Assembly (NCBI GenBank): GCA_016758965.1
Contig: JAEPRB010000049.1
Location: 140,325 to 204,324 of the forward strand
Direction of reading: 5' to 3'
Origin: Circinella minor
Taxonomy: Eukaryota; Mucoromycota; Mucoromycetes; Mucorales; Lichtheimiaceae
Length of the DNA stretch: 64,000 nt
Below the pieces are notes generated by a model. That model was not told the origin of the DNA and ran no database searches. It saw only the letters and a program-made list of their open reading frames with translations. Both the position numbers and the translations under genes were made by a program. This document shows, in pieces, positions 34,455 to 46,225 of the stretch. The stretch's first letter is position 1; the number at the start of each line of letters is the position of its first letter.

Positions 34455-35133
34455 TTATTTGTTTTGTTGCTGCTCTTGATGTTGATGAGGGTTATGTGGT
34501 TCATAAGGTTGTTGTAATAATTGATGAGAATGTTGCGGTTGATGTGGTTGTATCATATCGTTAATTTCGGGTTGTAATCGTGGGTTTGCTTCTACCAAAT
34601 CGCTGATTAATTCAATCAATTTTCCTTTATCCAAAGGTGCTAATATAAAAACAACAAAATAATGTGAGAATTCTGAGCTAAACTTTTCCCAAGCTTACTT
34701 TCTTTCCCTTAAGTTAATATCATACCGAGTAGTTTATCCAATGGAAACTGTTGTTGCTTTTCAATACCGGTCCGATTCCGTTTAATCGTATGTAACATTT
34801 TATCATGCTTACTTCTTGGTGGGGGCATTACTTGTAATCGTCCAATGGAATCATCCACTGATGTATCTTCCATTAATTCATCTTCAGATGCTCGTCGTTT
34901 ACGACCTTTTTAAATACAGATTGTTTGTTAGTTAACATTTTAATTTTTAAATAAAAAGACTGATAAAAAAAAAATAATGACAAAAGCTGTTTAGTACCTT
35001 TCGAAGGTAAATCTTCTTGCTGTGATGGTGAAATTGGTGTTGAATAAAACGTAGGACTCTTTGGTTTTCCGAAATAATGAGATGATTTGTATAATTGTTG
35101 TTGTTGTCGAAAAATACTATTTTGACTCGTCAT
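34455..35133 (-). CDS. short Cut8/STS1-like protein (proteasome-tethering family, dimerisation region only)
   Basis: Exons 34998-35133, 34726-34905 and 34455-34639 give 166 aa. The ATG at 35133 (MTSQNSIFRQQQQ) is preferred over an upstream in-frame ATG that would add a Phe/Lys run. The middle has a basic stretch (GRKRRASEDELMED, PPPRSKHDKMLHTIKRNR), then FPLDKLLAPLDKGKLIELIS and DLVEANPRLQPEI. That last block resembles the Lys-rich tail and dimerisation helix of fission-yeast Cut8 and yeast Sts1, which tether proteasomes at the nuclear envelope. The six-helix bundle that should follow is absent: the protein instead ends in a Gln/His-rich tail and a clean stop. It is therefore either a Cut8-derived short form or another protein with a similar helix. 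It lies 305 bp upstream of the oxidase on the same strand. Confidence 0.55.
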
Positions 35134-38100
35134 TTTTTTTTTCTTAAAAAAGAAAAAAGTAGTTATAGGTAAGGGCTTAAAAAAATTAGAAGGGTTTTTT
35201 TTTTCCAAAGACATTTTCTAGCTGACTTTCCTTTCTCGGCTTAAAAACCGCAGTGCATAAAAGTGCACTTTATGTATTAAATAAAAAAGAGTGTTTCGAT
35301 GCGAATGCTGAGTTTAGAAGCTTTGCTTGACTTGAGTGCGTATTATAATTTTGTTTGAGGGTGACCCATAATCTATGTGATAATGGTTTTTGGATATTCT
35401 AGCTCGGGGAACATGTAAAGAAAAATGAATTATTCTTTTCTCTCCTACCTCTGTTTCTTGATAAAATATATGGATTAAAGCACTAAAATCGCATTTGACT
35501 AATTTTATTTAGCATGAGAATTATAAGATTAGCTGGCAATTCACTACCCAGGAAAAGGCGGTTAAGTTCAATTACAAGTAAAATAAGAGGGAATGAATAA
35601 GATCAGTTATATATTATAATAGTGGTTATATGAAGCTATATTGTAGCCAAAAACCATTCTTAATCGAAAGAAGAACACTAGATTTCTTCAATCAGCGCAT
35701 CAAAAGGCTGTTTGAATATTACGTTTTCGGCGAGTTACCACTATTTGTCTGTTTCATTGTGTATATATATCTGAAGCCTTGAGAATTTAAAAATACAAAT
35801 AAAATCATTTTTCTAGAAAGGCTGGTTGTATACTGATGAAGAAACAAGTCTAGTTAGCATTTTGCATAGAGTTTTTATTTTTATTTTTTGAAAAAAAAAT
35901 TAGATAGTAGATAAACAATGAAGGCTTAATCTGGGAGACATTTAGCCGACGTCAAAGTTCACTTGCCTCGTGTCCCACGCTTTAAAAAACCTTTCTTCTT
36001 TTCACCTATCTACAGTCTATTTAGCCAACTTTTTTTTTTTTAGGATATTCCAACAAGGTTCAAATCTTGTCTTTTTTTCAATACAGTTCAATGATTACAT
36101 AAGCTTAAAACGTACATTTTTTCTCTACCTTCTATTGTTCGATCACAGTACGATACTACAGCAGGGGCTGGCATCAGGCACACTGTAAATGTTAATACAT
36201 AAACTCTTGAAATATTAAGTAACACAAAGCGTGTATGGACTTCTGGCTCGACAAACGAATAACAATAAGATTATTTACAGGAAATCCATTATTAAATTCA
36301 ACTAGCATTCCATCAATTAACTTGGCTTATTATTTTCTTTCCTTGAAGGCTATGAATATATTTGAACTTGTAATTATGAATTGTGACAAGGCGGAGATTG
36401 TATAAAGGCTCTCTTTTACATATAATAGCTGGTTTCTAATCTGCAGTACAAATAGACAATTAAAAAACTGGTTTCTCATAATTCGTTATGTTTTTGTATA
36501 TGTAATAGTAGTAATAATCTGAGAAACTTGTTTATGGCGTCGATTCAAGAATCCATCTTTCAAATTATATATGCTAATAATAATAATAGTAATAATAGTA
36601 TAAAAAGAACAATAGAGAGAAGTTGTAGTAGTATCAGGGGAAAAAAAGTATTTATTGTGTACACTTTTAATTGAGAAAAGAAATCCCAGCAAGAAAGACT
36701 AAACCTTATCAAGACAAAAGAACTATAAATATTACAATAGTTAATTCATCACTATGGAAACAAATTGTATTCAATGAATGTTCTATGTCATGGTGAAAAT
36801 TTTAACCTATTATTATAAAGTTGCCACATTCTAATATAGATAACTCTAAAAAAAATATTCTCGATTTGAGCAAAGTAATTACTTGAGCACTTGAAATTTT
36901 TTAAGATACAATGGATTCTGTTTTTTTACATGTGATACGATTCACTAAATAAAGGATATTTATAAGGTGTCCAAAAGAAAAGTGCACGGTACTTATTGCT
37001 TAATGAGGTTTGTTACATCAGTAGTATAGCATTCATCTTCCGCTTATATATTTACAATTCCTCAATATCCCGAAGCTTCTAATGCATGTCAAAGACATTG
37101 GCTTAAAAATACAAAAAAAGGTTCCCAGAACTTTTTATTTTATTTTACGTTGCTCATAGAGTTACTCGATGTTGTTAGTTAGATTTATAGAATGAATATA
37201 TAAAACGAGAGTCTTACATTTACAATTTTTTACGGCAATATACACGTAAGAATAGGGGGTGTATAGTAATTATATAATCATCTGCAACTTTAAATATAAT
37301 TCATTATAATGACAAATTTTGCTTTTTGGCTATTGTCTCCTGTTAACTCTACAACTTGTTTGATTTGAATTGGCTGATTAAAAAAACTTCTCAATTCATT
37401 ACAAAAAAAAATAAAAAGTTTTAAATAAAAAGCACCTGGTACTAGAATTATACATAATATATTTCGGTTTTAGTTTATGTACTAACTTTATTGCTACAAA
37501 GAGTGAGGCTGTTCCAAATAAAAAGAAAATTGCAAATATCTACCATCATGAAAATAATGTTACTTTATAATAAAGTACACTACGTAACTTGAAAAAAAAA
37601 AGCATAAGGCAATGATACCATGTTTAGTAATTGTCTATGTTATACACATTAGAAAGGGAAAGAAAAAAAAATGTTTGTTAAACTATAAGAAACATTGATG
37701 GTCAAGAATAAAGTTTTTACTTCAAGAACAAATAATATCTACTATATTATTTATGAGGATTGATAATTGACTATTGCTATGTGGAAAATACTAGTTTATA
37801 TTACTTTTTTACGTTATTACTGTCGATTATTCCAATAATCAGTATAATCACTTGAAATAAAATATAAGCAAGTAAAAGTGGTGTATTAATTTCCATGGAT
37901 TCTATAGACATTATTCCATATTCTTATTATAAAAAAATTATATGCTTCTTTTTTACTTTGAACCCGGCTCAAAAAAAAAATTATTTAGGTTTGACAAACT
38001 TACCATTGTCCTTTTTTCTCAGTTTTTTTTTTTTTTTTTTTTTGACTTTTTTCCACGTGCACAACTCCTTTGATCGGCAATATCGACACTTTACGAAACA

Positions 38101-38796
38101 GTTCAAATCGAAAAAAAAGAAGCCAAACACTAATATTGTATCACTATAATTTTTTATATAAAAAAAAAAAGTTTGACGTTTTTTATTTATACTTGTTCCT
38201 ACTTGTGACATTATTATTTATGCTTTTTTAGTAATGTGGGCTAATAATAATACTAACAAAGGAAAATAAAAAGGGGGAGAAGGGAAATAAATATAACCTT
38301 TTTTTTTTTTTTTTTTGGCTGGAAAAAATTACGCCTTTAATTATTAATTTTATTTTTTTTCGGGGGGTAAGGGGGGGAATTGAAATGAAGAAGTGAAATG
38401 CGCGATACATATAGGACAACATAATATATGATCAGTTCATGTTGAGTAATATAATATTGGCTTTGACCTTTGTCCCGGTCCAGATGGCGATGTACACCAT
38501 AAAACTCGCGTGGTTGCACAGGCTAGCTGCTCATTGGTCTGGGTTCCCGAACAAAAAAAAAAATAACGTTGCACCCGCACAAATAATAACTTCTATCCAA
38601 ATAATAAATAATAATAATAATAATAATTATAATAATATCAATATTAGAAGTTCTTTTTTTTTTTTTTTTTTTATTCTTTTTTTTCTTTCTCTTTCTTTTT
38701 CTTTTTTGTTCATTCACTTTATTTTTTTGCTTTTCTTTTTCCCCTTCTTTTTTTTTTAATACAAACAAACAATAGAAACATAATAAAAAAAAAATT
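35134..38796. other. long intergenic region, no supported gene
   Basis: About 3.7 kb of AT-rich DNA between a minus-strand and a plus-strand gene, so it holds both promoters. A T-arm-like CAAGGTTCAAATCTTG near 36050 was examined and is not part of a tRNA. Long T runs at about 38022-38042, 38299-38316 and 38655-38672 lie upstream of the next start. Confidence 0.6.
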
Positions 38797-39003
38797 ATGG
38801 GTCTGCTAAAGATAAGCAGTATTTATAAGTCGCGTCGGAATAATAAAGACCATGACCCTTATGCGCCACCATCATCTTCACGATCCAATACTGTATCATC
38901 TACACCCGTGCAAAATGCTCCAAAACTCGAGCCACTCTCACTTAATTTAGATTTTGATACGAATTCTTCATCTGTGCCACTTGCTGCACCTCCTCCAGTC
39001 CAA

Positions 39004-39040
<37 letters not shown>

Positions 39041-41672
39041 TGCATTCAGCTTCTTATCGAAAGCCTATTGATGGTTCAGCAGTAAGAGAACTTGCTCCTT
39101 CTTCAACAACTACTTTCACAAGTTCAATAAATACTACAAATACAACTACACCTGCAGGTCCGGGTGCTAGTCTTTTTGATGATATCTTTGCTGAACTCAA
39201 GAAACCTGTACAATCCGAGGAACCGGCAAAAGGTAAAAAATAAAAAATAAAAAAAAAATAACGAAGAGGGAAGGGGGGGAGGAGGAGAACGACTTTACTT
39301 TAAAAAGTAATAAAAAAAATTAATATTAATATTCTCCCGTTTTTTTTTTTATAAATGTGAAACCAGATACTGACTTGCAAAATGACTTGTCAACGTATTT
39401 GGCACTTTCGAATCAATTGGACTATGGTGGTAACACGACAACTACAACGAGGCAAAATGTCACCTCAACCAAATCGGGTGATGGCCCGACAGCAAATCCC
39501 AAGCCCTCCGAATTGTTTGGTAGTGATAGCATTTACAGCAGTTATTTAAATAATTTACGTTTAACTGACGACAATAACAACAACAACAATACAACAACTA
39601 CCACTACTTTATCTTATAATGATAATTCTATGTTTTCCTCTCTTCTTAATGGTGGTAATAATACAACTCAACAACAACAAGAACCTACTCCACCTCCGGT
39701 ACCACAAACAACACAAAAAGTACTAGATTCTGATGTATCAGATGAGGATGAAGATGACAAGAAAGATTCTAGTGAGGAAGAAGAAGATGAAAAAGATAAA
39801 CGGATGACCAAGGGAATGCAACCTATTATGGCTCGAAGAGGACAGGATCATCGCTTGAATGTGGAACGTAAAGTTAATACTTGGGCAACTCGTGTAGATC
39901 CAGAAGCAGAGTTGATAGAGATTAACGAAAACATGATTGAACGTATGAAAGATCGACATAGACAACAATACAGGGTGGCAGCCATGCGTCAACAACAAAT
40001 GATGTACACTATGGGATCTCCAACTATGCAACCTTCCATGTTTCCTTCAGGTCCTACTCCTCCTGGTATGGGTGATCCAATGATGTATCCTCCTAATACG
40101 CTTCCACCACAACAACAAAATGGTATGGATCCAATGATGTATAATCCTCAACAAATGGACCCCATGATGTATAATGGCAATATACCACCCACTGGTGTAC
40201 CTAATGGAATGGCACCTGTTCCTTTGCCACCCCCTGCCATTCCACATTCTCAACAACAACAACAACAACAACAACCACAATCATCCGGAAGTTCTTCAGC
40301 TTCTCGACCACCACGTCGTTCAGAACCATCTTCACCTGTTCTTTCTTCATCTGCTGCAAGTTCAGTATCTTCTTCTAACGTTGAGCCTGTTACAACAACC
40401 TCTTCCCCTATATCAAGAAAAAAACAGAATCAACAAAGTGGTAGTTCAGTTTCATCTTCCGTTGAAGACCAGCAAAAGAAATCATCTAAAAAGAAAAATA
40501 AGCAACAAGAACGTCGTGCCAGCTCAGTAACTTCCCTTCAGGATATCAATTCTTCTAATGAACAGCTTCATAATCAAAGTAATGTTGAACCTGAACAACA
40601 ACAAAAACCATCGAGTAAAAAGAAGCAAGAATCTACTGTTGTTTCTGACCGTCAAGGTTCGAAAAAGAAAAATCGACAATCAGGGGTCACTGATTCAACA
40701 GAAAAGCCTGAACAACAACAATACGAAGAACCCAAGAAAATGAAAAAAGTCAAGCAACATACACCATCGGGTTCTATTTCATCTGTTCCTGATCATCATT
40801 ATGGTGGTCATTCCAAAAAGAAACAATCAAGCAATGTTGCTGCTGCTCATGATCAACTGATTGGTAAAAAACAACCTAAGAAAGAAAAATCAGTATCAAA
40901 GCCCGCCAGCATGAGACGATCCAGTGTGAGCAGTGTGGATAGTTCAAGCAATAGTAGTATTAGTAGCATCGAACGACCCGTAAGACAAAAACCAAAAGAA
41001 ACAGATGCTGACGGTGATGATGAAGACAGTGATGAAGGACATAGTAGTAGTCGAGCTAATAGTATAAGAAGCAAAAAACATAGCAAGAAATCCAAAGAAT
41101 CATCTAAATCGTCTCGCAGTTTACGTCATTCCCGATCTTTGCCGAATATTAAAAAGAAGAAGAAAAAACAACTTCAAAAACAACAAGAATATCAACAGGA
41201 TGATCAACAAAGTGTATCTTCACCTTTAGTTGTTCCCCAACGTAGTTCATCTACAAATACAGCTTCACAGCGATTAAAACATGCAAAAAGTAATCCTGAT
41301 ATGCAACAACAACAACAACAACAAATGGGTTATCCAGGTTATTATTATCATCCTCAACCTGAACTTCAACATGAATGGGATCGTATGCAAGCTTACCAAC
41401 GAGAACAACAATTGAAACAACAGTATATACAACAAATATATGGGACTGGTAATAATTCACGTCGAGGACCAGGAGGCCATCCCCCTTCTATGATGATGAT
41501 GCAGGGCGGGTCTTCGGCTCATATTCAACAACCTTCTCACATGATGCCATCGTCACCTCAACAACATCATCAACAACAACAACCATATTACAATCCTCAT
41601 CATCAGCCACAACAACAATTTCATCATTATCCTCATCAACAAACACAACAACCTTATTACCCCATGCGTTAA
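38797..41672 (+). CDS. large Ser/Gln/Lys-rich low-complexity protein (913 aa)
   Basis: Exons 38797-39232 and 39367-41672. The N-terminus MGLLKISSIYKSRR is short and basic; the Gly at position 2 is compatible with N-myristoylation but the context is not diagnostic. An (AAT)n tract encodes a poly-Asn run. LFDDIFAELKKP and TDLQNDLSTYLALSNQLDY are short ordered segments. An acidic patch (SDVSDEDEDDKKDSSEEEED) precedes the best conserved-looking block: MTKGMQPIMARRGQDHRLNV, NTWATRVDPEAELIEINENM, IERMKDRHRQQYRVAAM. A Met/Pro/Gln-rich segment, many Ser/Lys repeats (SKKKNKQ, RSLPNIKKKKKK) and a His/Gln/Tyr-rich C-terminus follow. Mostly disordered, prion-like composition. The family is not recognised. 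The single intron is phase-consistent and restores KDTDLQND. Confidence 0.75.
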
Positions 41673-41984
41673 AATATATATAGCATACACTCATACACTC
41701 TTATAAAATATATAATTTATCTGATTTTTTTTTTTTTTTTTTTTTTTTACAATTGTGTTTTTTTCCCCCTTTGTTTTACATAGTTAAAATATAATAAATA
41801 ATAGTAGTTAATAAAATAAAAAAAATATTTATAAAAAAAAAAAGAAAGATGAGAGAGGTTATGTTTAGAAAGGGGACAAAAAAAAAAGAAAAGAAAAGAT
41901 CATATACATTAGAAGAAGGGACAAAAAAAAAAAAAGAGAAGCAAAAAAAAAAATATACAAAGAGTTATCTAAAAAAAAAAAAAA

Positions 41985-42659
41985 TTAGATAACTTCCCAT
42001 TCACCCCCTTCATCATCCACAAAGATCAGCGGTTTTTTCTTGTTTGGGCGTCTACTTGGAGTTACACCATCGTCATCTTCATTACTACTACTGTTATTAC
42101 CACTACTAATACTACTATCATCGCACCAATCCCATCCTGATTGTCGTCTACGTTTATGTTGAGCTATTACTCTTTTACGAGCAACAGCTTCTATTCCTTT
42201 TTTCACCATAACATCAGCTTGTTCTAACTGCTCAGCTTTTTTTCGTAGTTCAGCAACAGTTTGTCGTAGTGCATCTACTTGATCATCATATTCTACTTTA
42301 TTAAAAGTGGATGTAGGTTTCTCCTGTTTTTCCACTTTATGATGTTCTTGGTTTTGTTGTAGTTCTTCTTGTTCTTTTTGTGATTGTGATACTTCTTCTT
42401 CTTCTTGCTGTTGTGGTTGAGTAGATGATGATAAGGTTGTTAATGATGTCATTATTTGATTATTTTGTTCGTCTTTAATCCAAGCTCCAGGTAATGAAGT
42501 ATGTGTTGTTTGAAGCATGATTCCTACTTCTGAAGGAAATAATACAGAAGAAACAATAGCTAGTGGCAGTGATACTTTATCTTCCTTATCAGAAGTTCTT
42601 GCCTGATAATCATAGGCTCCTGGTAGTTGATATTCTATTGTAGTTGTATCGTTTACCAT
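41985..42659 (-). CDS. hypothetical coiled-coil protein with C-terminal acidic WxxI motif (224 aa)
   Basis: Single exon from ATG at 42659 to TAA at 41985. The first 70 residues are ordered (TIEYQLPGAYDYQAR, VSLPLAIVSSVLFPSEVG, SLPGAWIKDEQ). A Gln/Glu-rich linker is followed by a coiled coil (QVDALRQTVAELRKKAEQLE) and a basic helix (VARKRVIAQHKRRRQSGW). The C-terminus is acidic and ends FVDDEGGEWEVI. E-W-E-V-I at the very end fits the Atg8-interacting motif pattern (acidic, aromatic, x-x, aliphatic), a placement also used by some yeast cargo receptors. This is suggestive only. It is convergent with the Ser/Gln-rich gene, 312 bp apart. The family is not recognised. Confidence 0.7.
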   Translation of the reverse strand: MVNDTTTIEYQLPGAYDYQARTSDKEDKVSLPLAIVSSVLFPSEVGIMLQTTHTSLPGAWIKDEQNNQIMTSLTTLSSSTQPQQQEEEEVSQSQKEQEELQQNQEHHKVEKQEKPTSTFNKVEYDDQVDALRQTVAELRKKAEQLEQADVMVKKGIEAVARKRVIAQHKRRRQSGWDWCDDSSISSGNNSSSNEDDDGVTPSRRPNKKKPLIFVDDEGGEWEVI

Positions 42660-43048
42660 GATTCTATTAAACTACTTTCAAAACTATTATATATATATAT
42701 AGTACAACTATATAAACTATATATATATATATGTGTGTGTGTGTTTGTGTAAAATATTTCAAGAATAAGAATTAAGATAGAGAAAAGAAAGAAAAAGAAG
42801 AAAAATAAAGAAAAAGGGGTTGAAAAGAAAAAAAAAACAAAGAGAGCGCGTGAGACTTAAAAAAAAATTGAAGCTATAATAACAACAACTATTACTAAGT
42901 ATATCCACCAAATAACAATATCACTTTCCTCCCCCCTCTCCACTCCTCTCTTCCCATGAACACATCAGCAGGTCAATACCAATTTTAGTAAAATATACAT
43001 GAATTTTTTTTTTTCGTTGGTTTGTTTTTATTTCATTATGTATAAAAT

Positions 43049-43250
43049 TTACTGAGCTGCTACAGCAGGTGCTTCAGCAACGGGTTCAGCAGCGGGTCTA
43101 CCGAAATCTTGGCTGATAGGTTCAGTAATGTAGGATTCATCCTATATAAAATAATAAATAATATTATTAGTTATCTCATTTTTTTTTAATTAATGTAAAC
43201 TCATTTCCCTTTTTTAACAAATTTAACTTTTTTTTTTCCATTGTTATTAT

Positions 43251-43290
<40 letters not shown>

Positions 43291-44500
43291 CTTTTTTCTC
43301 CTCCTAAAATAATATAATTGCATATATTAGTTGATTTTTTTTAAAAAAATACCTTAGGTTCAAGGATGGTGATAACATCAGGCAATGGGTTCTTGGGGCC
43401 TTGACGACCAGAAGGATCGCTATCCAACATAATCTTGACCTTAATACCAAGGACACCTTGACGTAACAAGACGTGACGAACAGCGGTGGTAATGAAATCA
43501 CGGGTAGGTTGACCAGAGTGAATCATGAAACCGTCACCGAACTTCATAGCCTTAGCACGGGCAGCACGAAGCTTACCAGAGACAACAACTTCACAACCCT
43601 TAGCGCCAGATTCCATAACGAAACGGACGACACCATAACAAGCACGACGAACAGCCAAACCGTTCAACAACTTGTATTTGACAGATTCAGCTTGAGCAAT
43701 AGCGCACAAACCACGGTTTTGGACACGTTCAGCATACAATTCGACGGCGCTTTCAGAGAAACGGAAACGCTTTTGAACAAGAGTAGTCAATTCACGAATA
43801 CGGCGACCCTTTTCACCAAGAACGTTTTGGGTGTGAGTAGCACGGATAATAATTCTATTATTTATATGTATAAAATACAGTTAATATATATATAACTTTC
43901 TTTTCCCTTATATATATATATATCTCTCTTTTTTTCTTTGTCTCTTGTTCCATGTTGATAAAAATAAAATAAAAAGAATTAAAACGTACTCTGTGCGGGA
44001 GGGAGTATTACGGACTTCGACACCAGCGTAACCATCTTCGGCCAATTCGCGGGTAAGGAATTCGTTCAATTCGGCGTAGAAAACACCATCAGCGACCTAT
44101 TTTATTACATTTTTTGAATTTTCTCCCAAGTCAGTTTTGTCATGTTCGTTTTCCAATTAAATAATCTATTTCTCTTTTATTATTGTACAATGATAATATT
44201 TTTTTTTAAAATATATATATAAAGGTACAAAAGAGAGTTGATGTATAAAAAAAATTCGCATTCTGGGGTTACTTACGAACTGAAAAATGAAATCGAATCA
44301 AATGTTCCAAAAAAAAGATAATGTTGATAATATACAAAAATAAAAATAAAAAGTTGAGTCATCAGTTAGTTATCCATCCATCTATTCTGTTCATCCATCT
44401 ATTCACGTATCCATCTCATCGAGTGTTGTAATGTTTATTTTGTAATATGCCCCCCATCTACCTTTCTCTTCTTGGAGATCTGAGCGGCAGCGGCAGCCAT
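43049..44500 (-). CDS. RPS3: 40S ribosomal protein uS3 (RPS3)
   Basis: Exons (minus): 44462-44500, 44277-44279, 43990-44096, 43353-43854, 43049-43141, giving 247 aa. uS3 sits at the mRNA entry channel of the small ribosomal subunit. The order matches the family: [34 protein letters not shown], the KH domain ([39 protein letters not shown]), then [54 protein letters not shown] and [11 protein letters not shown]. The tail [16 protein letters not shown] is fungal-like and Ala-rich to the end. The second exon is only 3 nt (TTC), needed to supply the near-invariant Phe in KKRKFVADGVF. Intron density is high for so short a gene (four introns). Confidence 0.97.
43254..43289. repeat. (CT)n microsatellite in the last intron of RPS3
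   Basis: A CT dinucleotide run of about 36 nt lies within the intron between exons 43353-43854 and 43049-43141. On the coding strand it is a GA repeat. Confidence 0.95.
44277..44279 (-). other. RPS3: 3-nt microexon of RPS3 (Phe codon)
   Basis: On the minus strand the sequence reads TTTTTCAG-TTC-GTAAGTAACC: a strong acceptor, one codon, and a perfect donor. Flanking introns are 44280-44461 (182 nt) and 44097-44276 (180 nt). Both neighbouring exons end or begin in phase 0. Skipping the microexon keeps the frame but deletes the Phe conserved in nearly all eukaryotic uS3 proteins known to me. Confidence 0.8.
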
Positions 44501-45486
44501 ATTGGTCAGTTGGAAAAGGAGGTTCTATAGTTACAAGCAAACGAGCATTTTAGCTGCTCCTTTCAATAAATTGAAATTCCGGCCTGACTGTGGGCAAAGC
44601 AACCAAGCAAATCATAATTAATTAATATATTCTTTTTTTTTTTCAAACCGTTTATGCATTGCTTTTAGTTCATACCATTTTCTTATTTTATTAATATTTG
44701 ATTGATTATCAATTATCTTAAAATAACTAATATATTTTATAAAGAAATATTCTTGTTTTGTAGTTAAGCAAAAATTCCCAATACGTGTCTATAAATCTAT
44801 AAATTAAATGTGGGTAAAGAAAAGATACTGTATTATCATGAAAACAAGTATCTTTGATAGTGAAACAAGTAAGTAGAAGACACTGAAAATCTGTTCCTCC
44901 AATGTAGATACTTACTCGTTCCATATAAATAATCTTGTTTATCATTAAAAGTTTATCAATTCTTCAAAATACATTTGATTAATTAAAAATCCTTGTTTTT
45001 ATCATACTATGTCTGTGATAAAGCGGTATTCACGATTATTGATCTCAAAGCTATATATCTTGATTAGGAGACCTGTATCAATACCTTGAAGCTAATATCT
45101 CAAAAGAATTTAATTTTCAAAACTAAAAAGAGTCTATACTTAGTAATTTATATTGAATTCATATCATTTCCCTTTTTACGTACATAGAATATTAATATAC
45201 CTGTTACATTATGAACTCTTTTTTTTTTTTGTAATGTATTGTGAATAAACTAGTTGAAAGAATTTAATTGTACAGTGTTCTATTTACTAATGATTTATTT
45301 CTTTTTTGGTTTAATTTCTATACTTGAGACTAGCTGATCTTTATATGATTATAACCACATTTTAATACATCTAAATAAAATAACATAATCCATGCTTATT
45401 CTGTTCTCTCTCTTTATTTGAAATGTAAATGGTATATGGATATTTATGAATTTATTTATAGCAAAATAAAATATGGCTTTTTTTTA
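44501..45486. other. intergenic, AT-rich
   Basis: About 1 kb. No supported gene. It holds the RPS3 promoter and, at its right end, the 3' flank of the next minus-strand gene. No ribosomal-protein promoter motif could be named with confidence. Confidence 0.6.
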
Positions 45487-46225
45487 TCAAATACATAAGA
45501 ATTCATTTGTTATTTCTTTAAAGAAATCCAATGATTCTTGTACAGACATTTTACAACGTACAGGACGAATCATATTATCTTCATCTTCATTTAAATATAA
45601 TATTTCTTTATCTTCATTATCATACATATTTCCTTGTCCATCTGTTTTTGGTCTTACTCGCTATAATGATAATAATAATAATAATGAATTAATTCTTTGT
45701 TATTTTCAATTACCTAGAAAAGAATAAAATTATACATACTCGAATAGATTCTCCACCATATTCTCCAACGATAGACGTCCAGATTTCTTTTACTGAATGA
45801 ATATTTCGTATATAACAAATAACATTTTCTTCATCCGTATTATCATTAGAGTCAGTTAAACTAGCATGCGTTGTATTTTTACTTGAGAATAATGTTTGTA
45901 ATGATACTGAACTACTACTTGTTTCAATATTATTATTATTATTATTATTGTTAGTTTTATTACTAGTCGTCAATGAAGTTGTTGTTGTAGTATTAGAATT
46001 ACACTTTGATGGTGTAAAAAATTGAGTAATTGTTTGATTTTTAACATTTGTAGTTTCAGTTGATTTTCGTTTCCTTTTGGTTGTTAAAATATTCTTTTTT
46101 ACTGGAATATTTTTCTTTATCGGATCACGTTGGGTTATAAAAGTTGACTTGATATTATGAACACCAGTTTTGTTATCCGATTTGCTTACATTAAATGTAA
46201 GTTTTCCTTGTGTTTTATTTGACAT
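45487..46225 (-). CDS. hypothetical protein with PIP-box-like motif (219 aa)
   Basis: Exons 45740-46225 and 45487-45660, joined by a 79-nt intron in phase 0 to give 219 aa. The N-terminal half is basic and disordered (PVKKNILTTKRKRKSTETT) and contains NQTITQFFTPSK. That matches the PCNA-interacting peptide pattern (x-x-x-I-x-x-F-F) except that Asn stands where Gln is usual. A poly-Asn and Ser/Thr linker follows. The C-terminal half looks folded: EENVICYIRNIHSVKEIWTS, IVGEYGGESIR and, after the intron, VRPKTDGQGNMYDNEDKEIL, MSVQESLDFFKEITNEF. I do not recognise this domain. A nuclear DNA-replication or repair accessory role is inferred only from the PIP-like motif and basic content. Confidence 0.7.

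Noticed and set aside
36040..36080. Possible tRNA T-arm (AAGGTTCAAATCTTG)
   Set aside because: The stem does not pair in the canonical T-arm register and no D-arm, anticodon arm or acceptor stem is found upstream, which is a long T run.
40174..40530. Alternative-frame reading of the Ser/Gln-rich gene
   Set aside because: Product of CAA/CAT repeat composition; the main frame is 771 codons long and uninterrupted.
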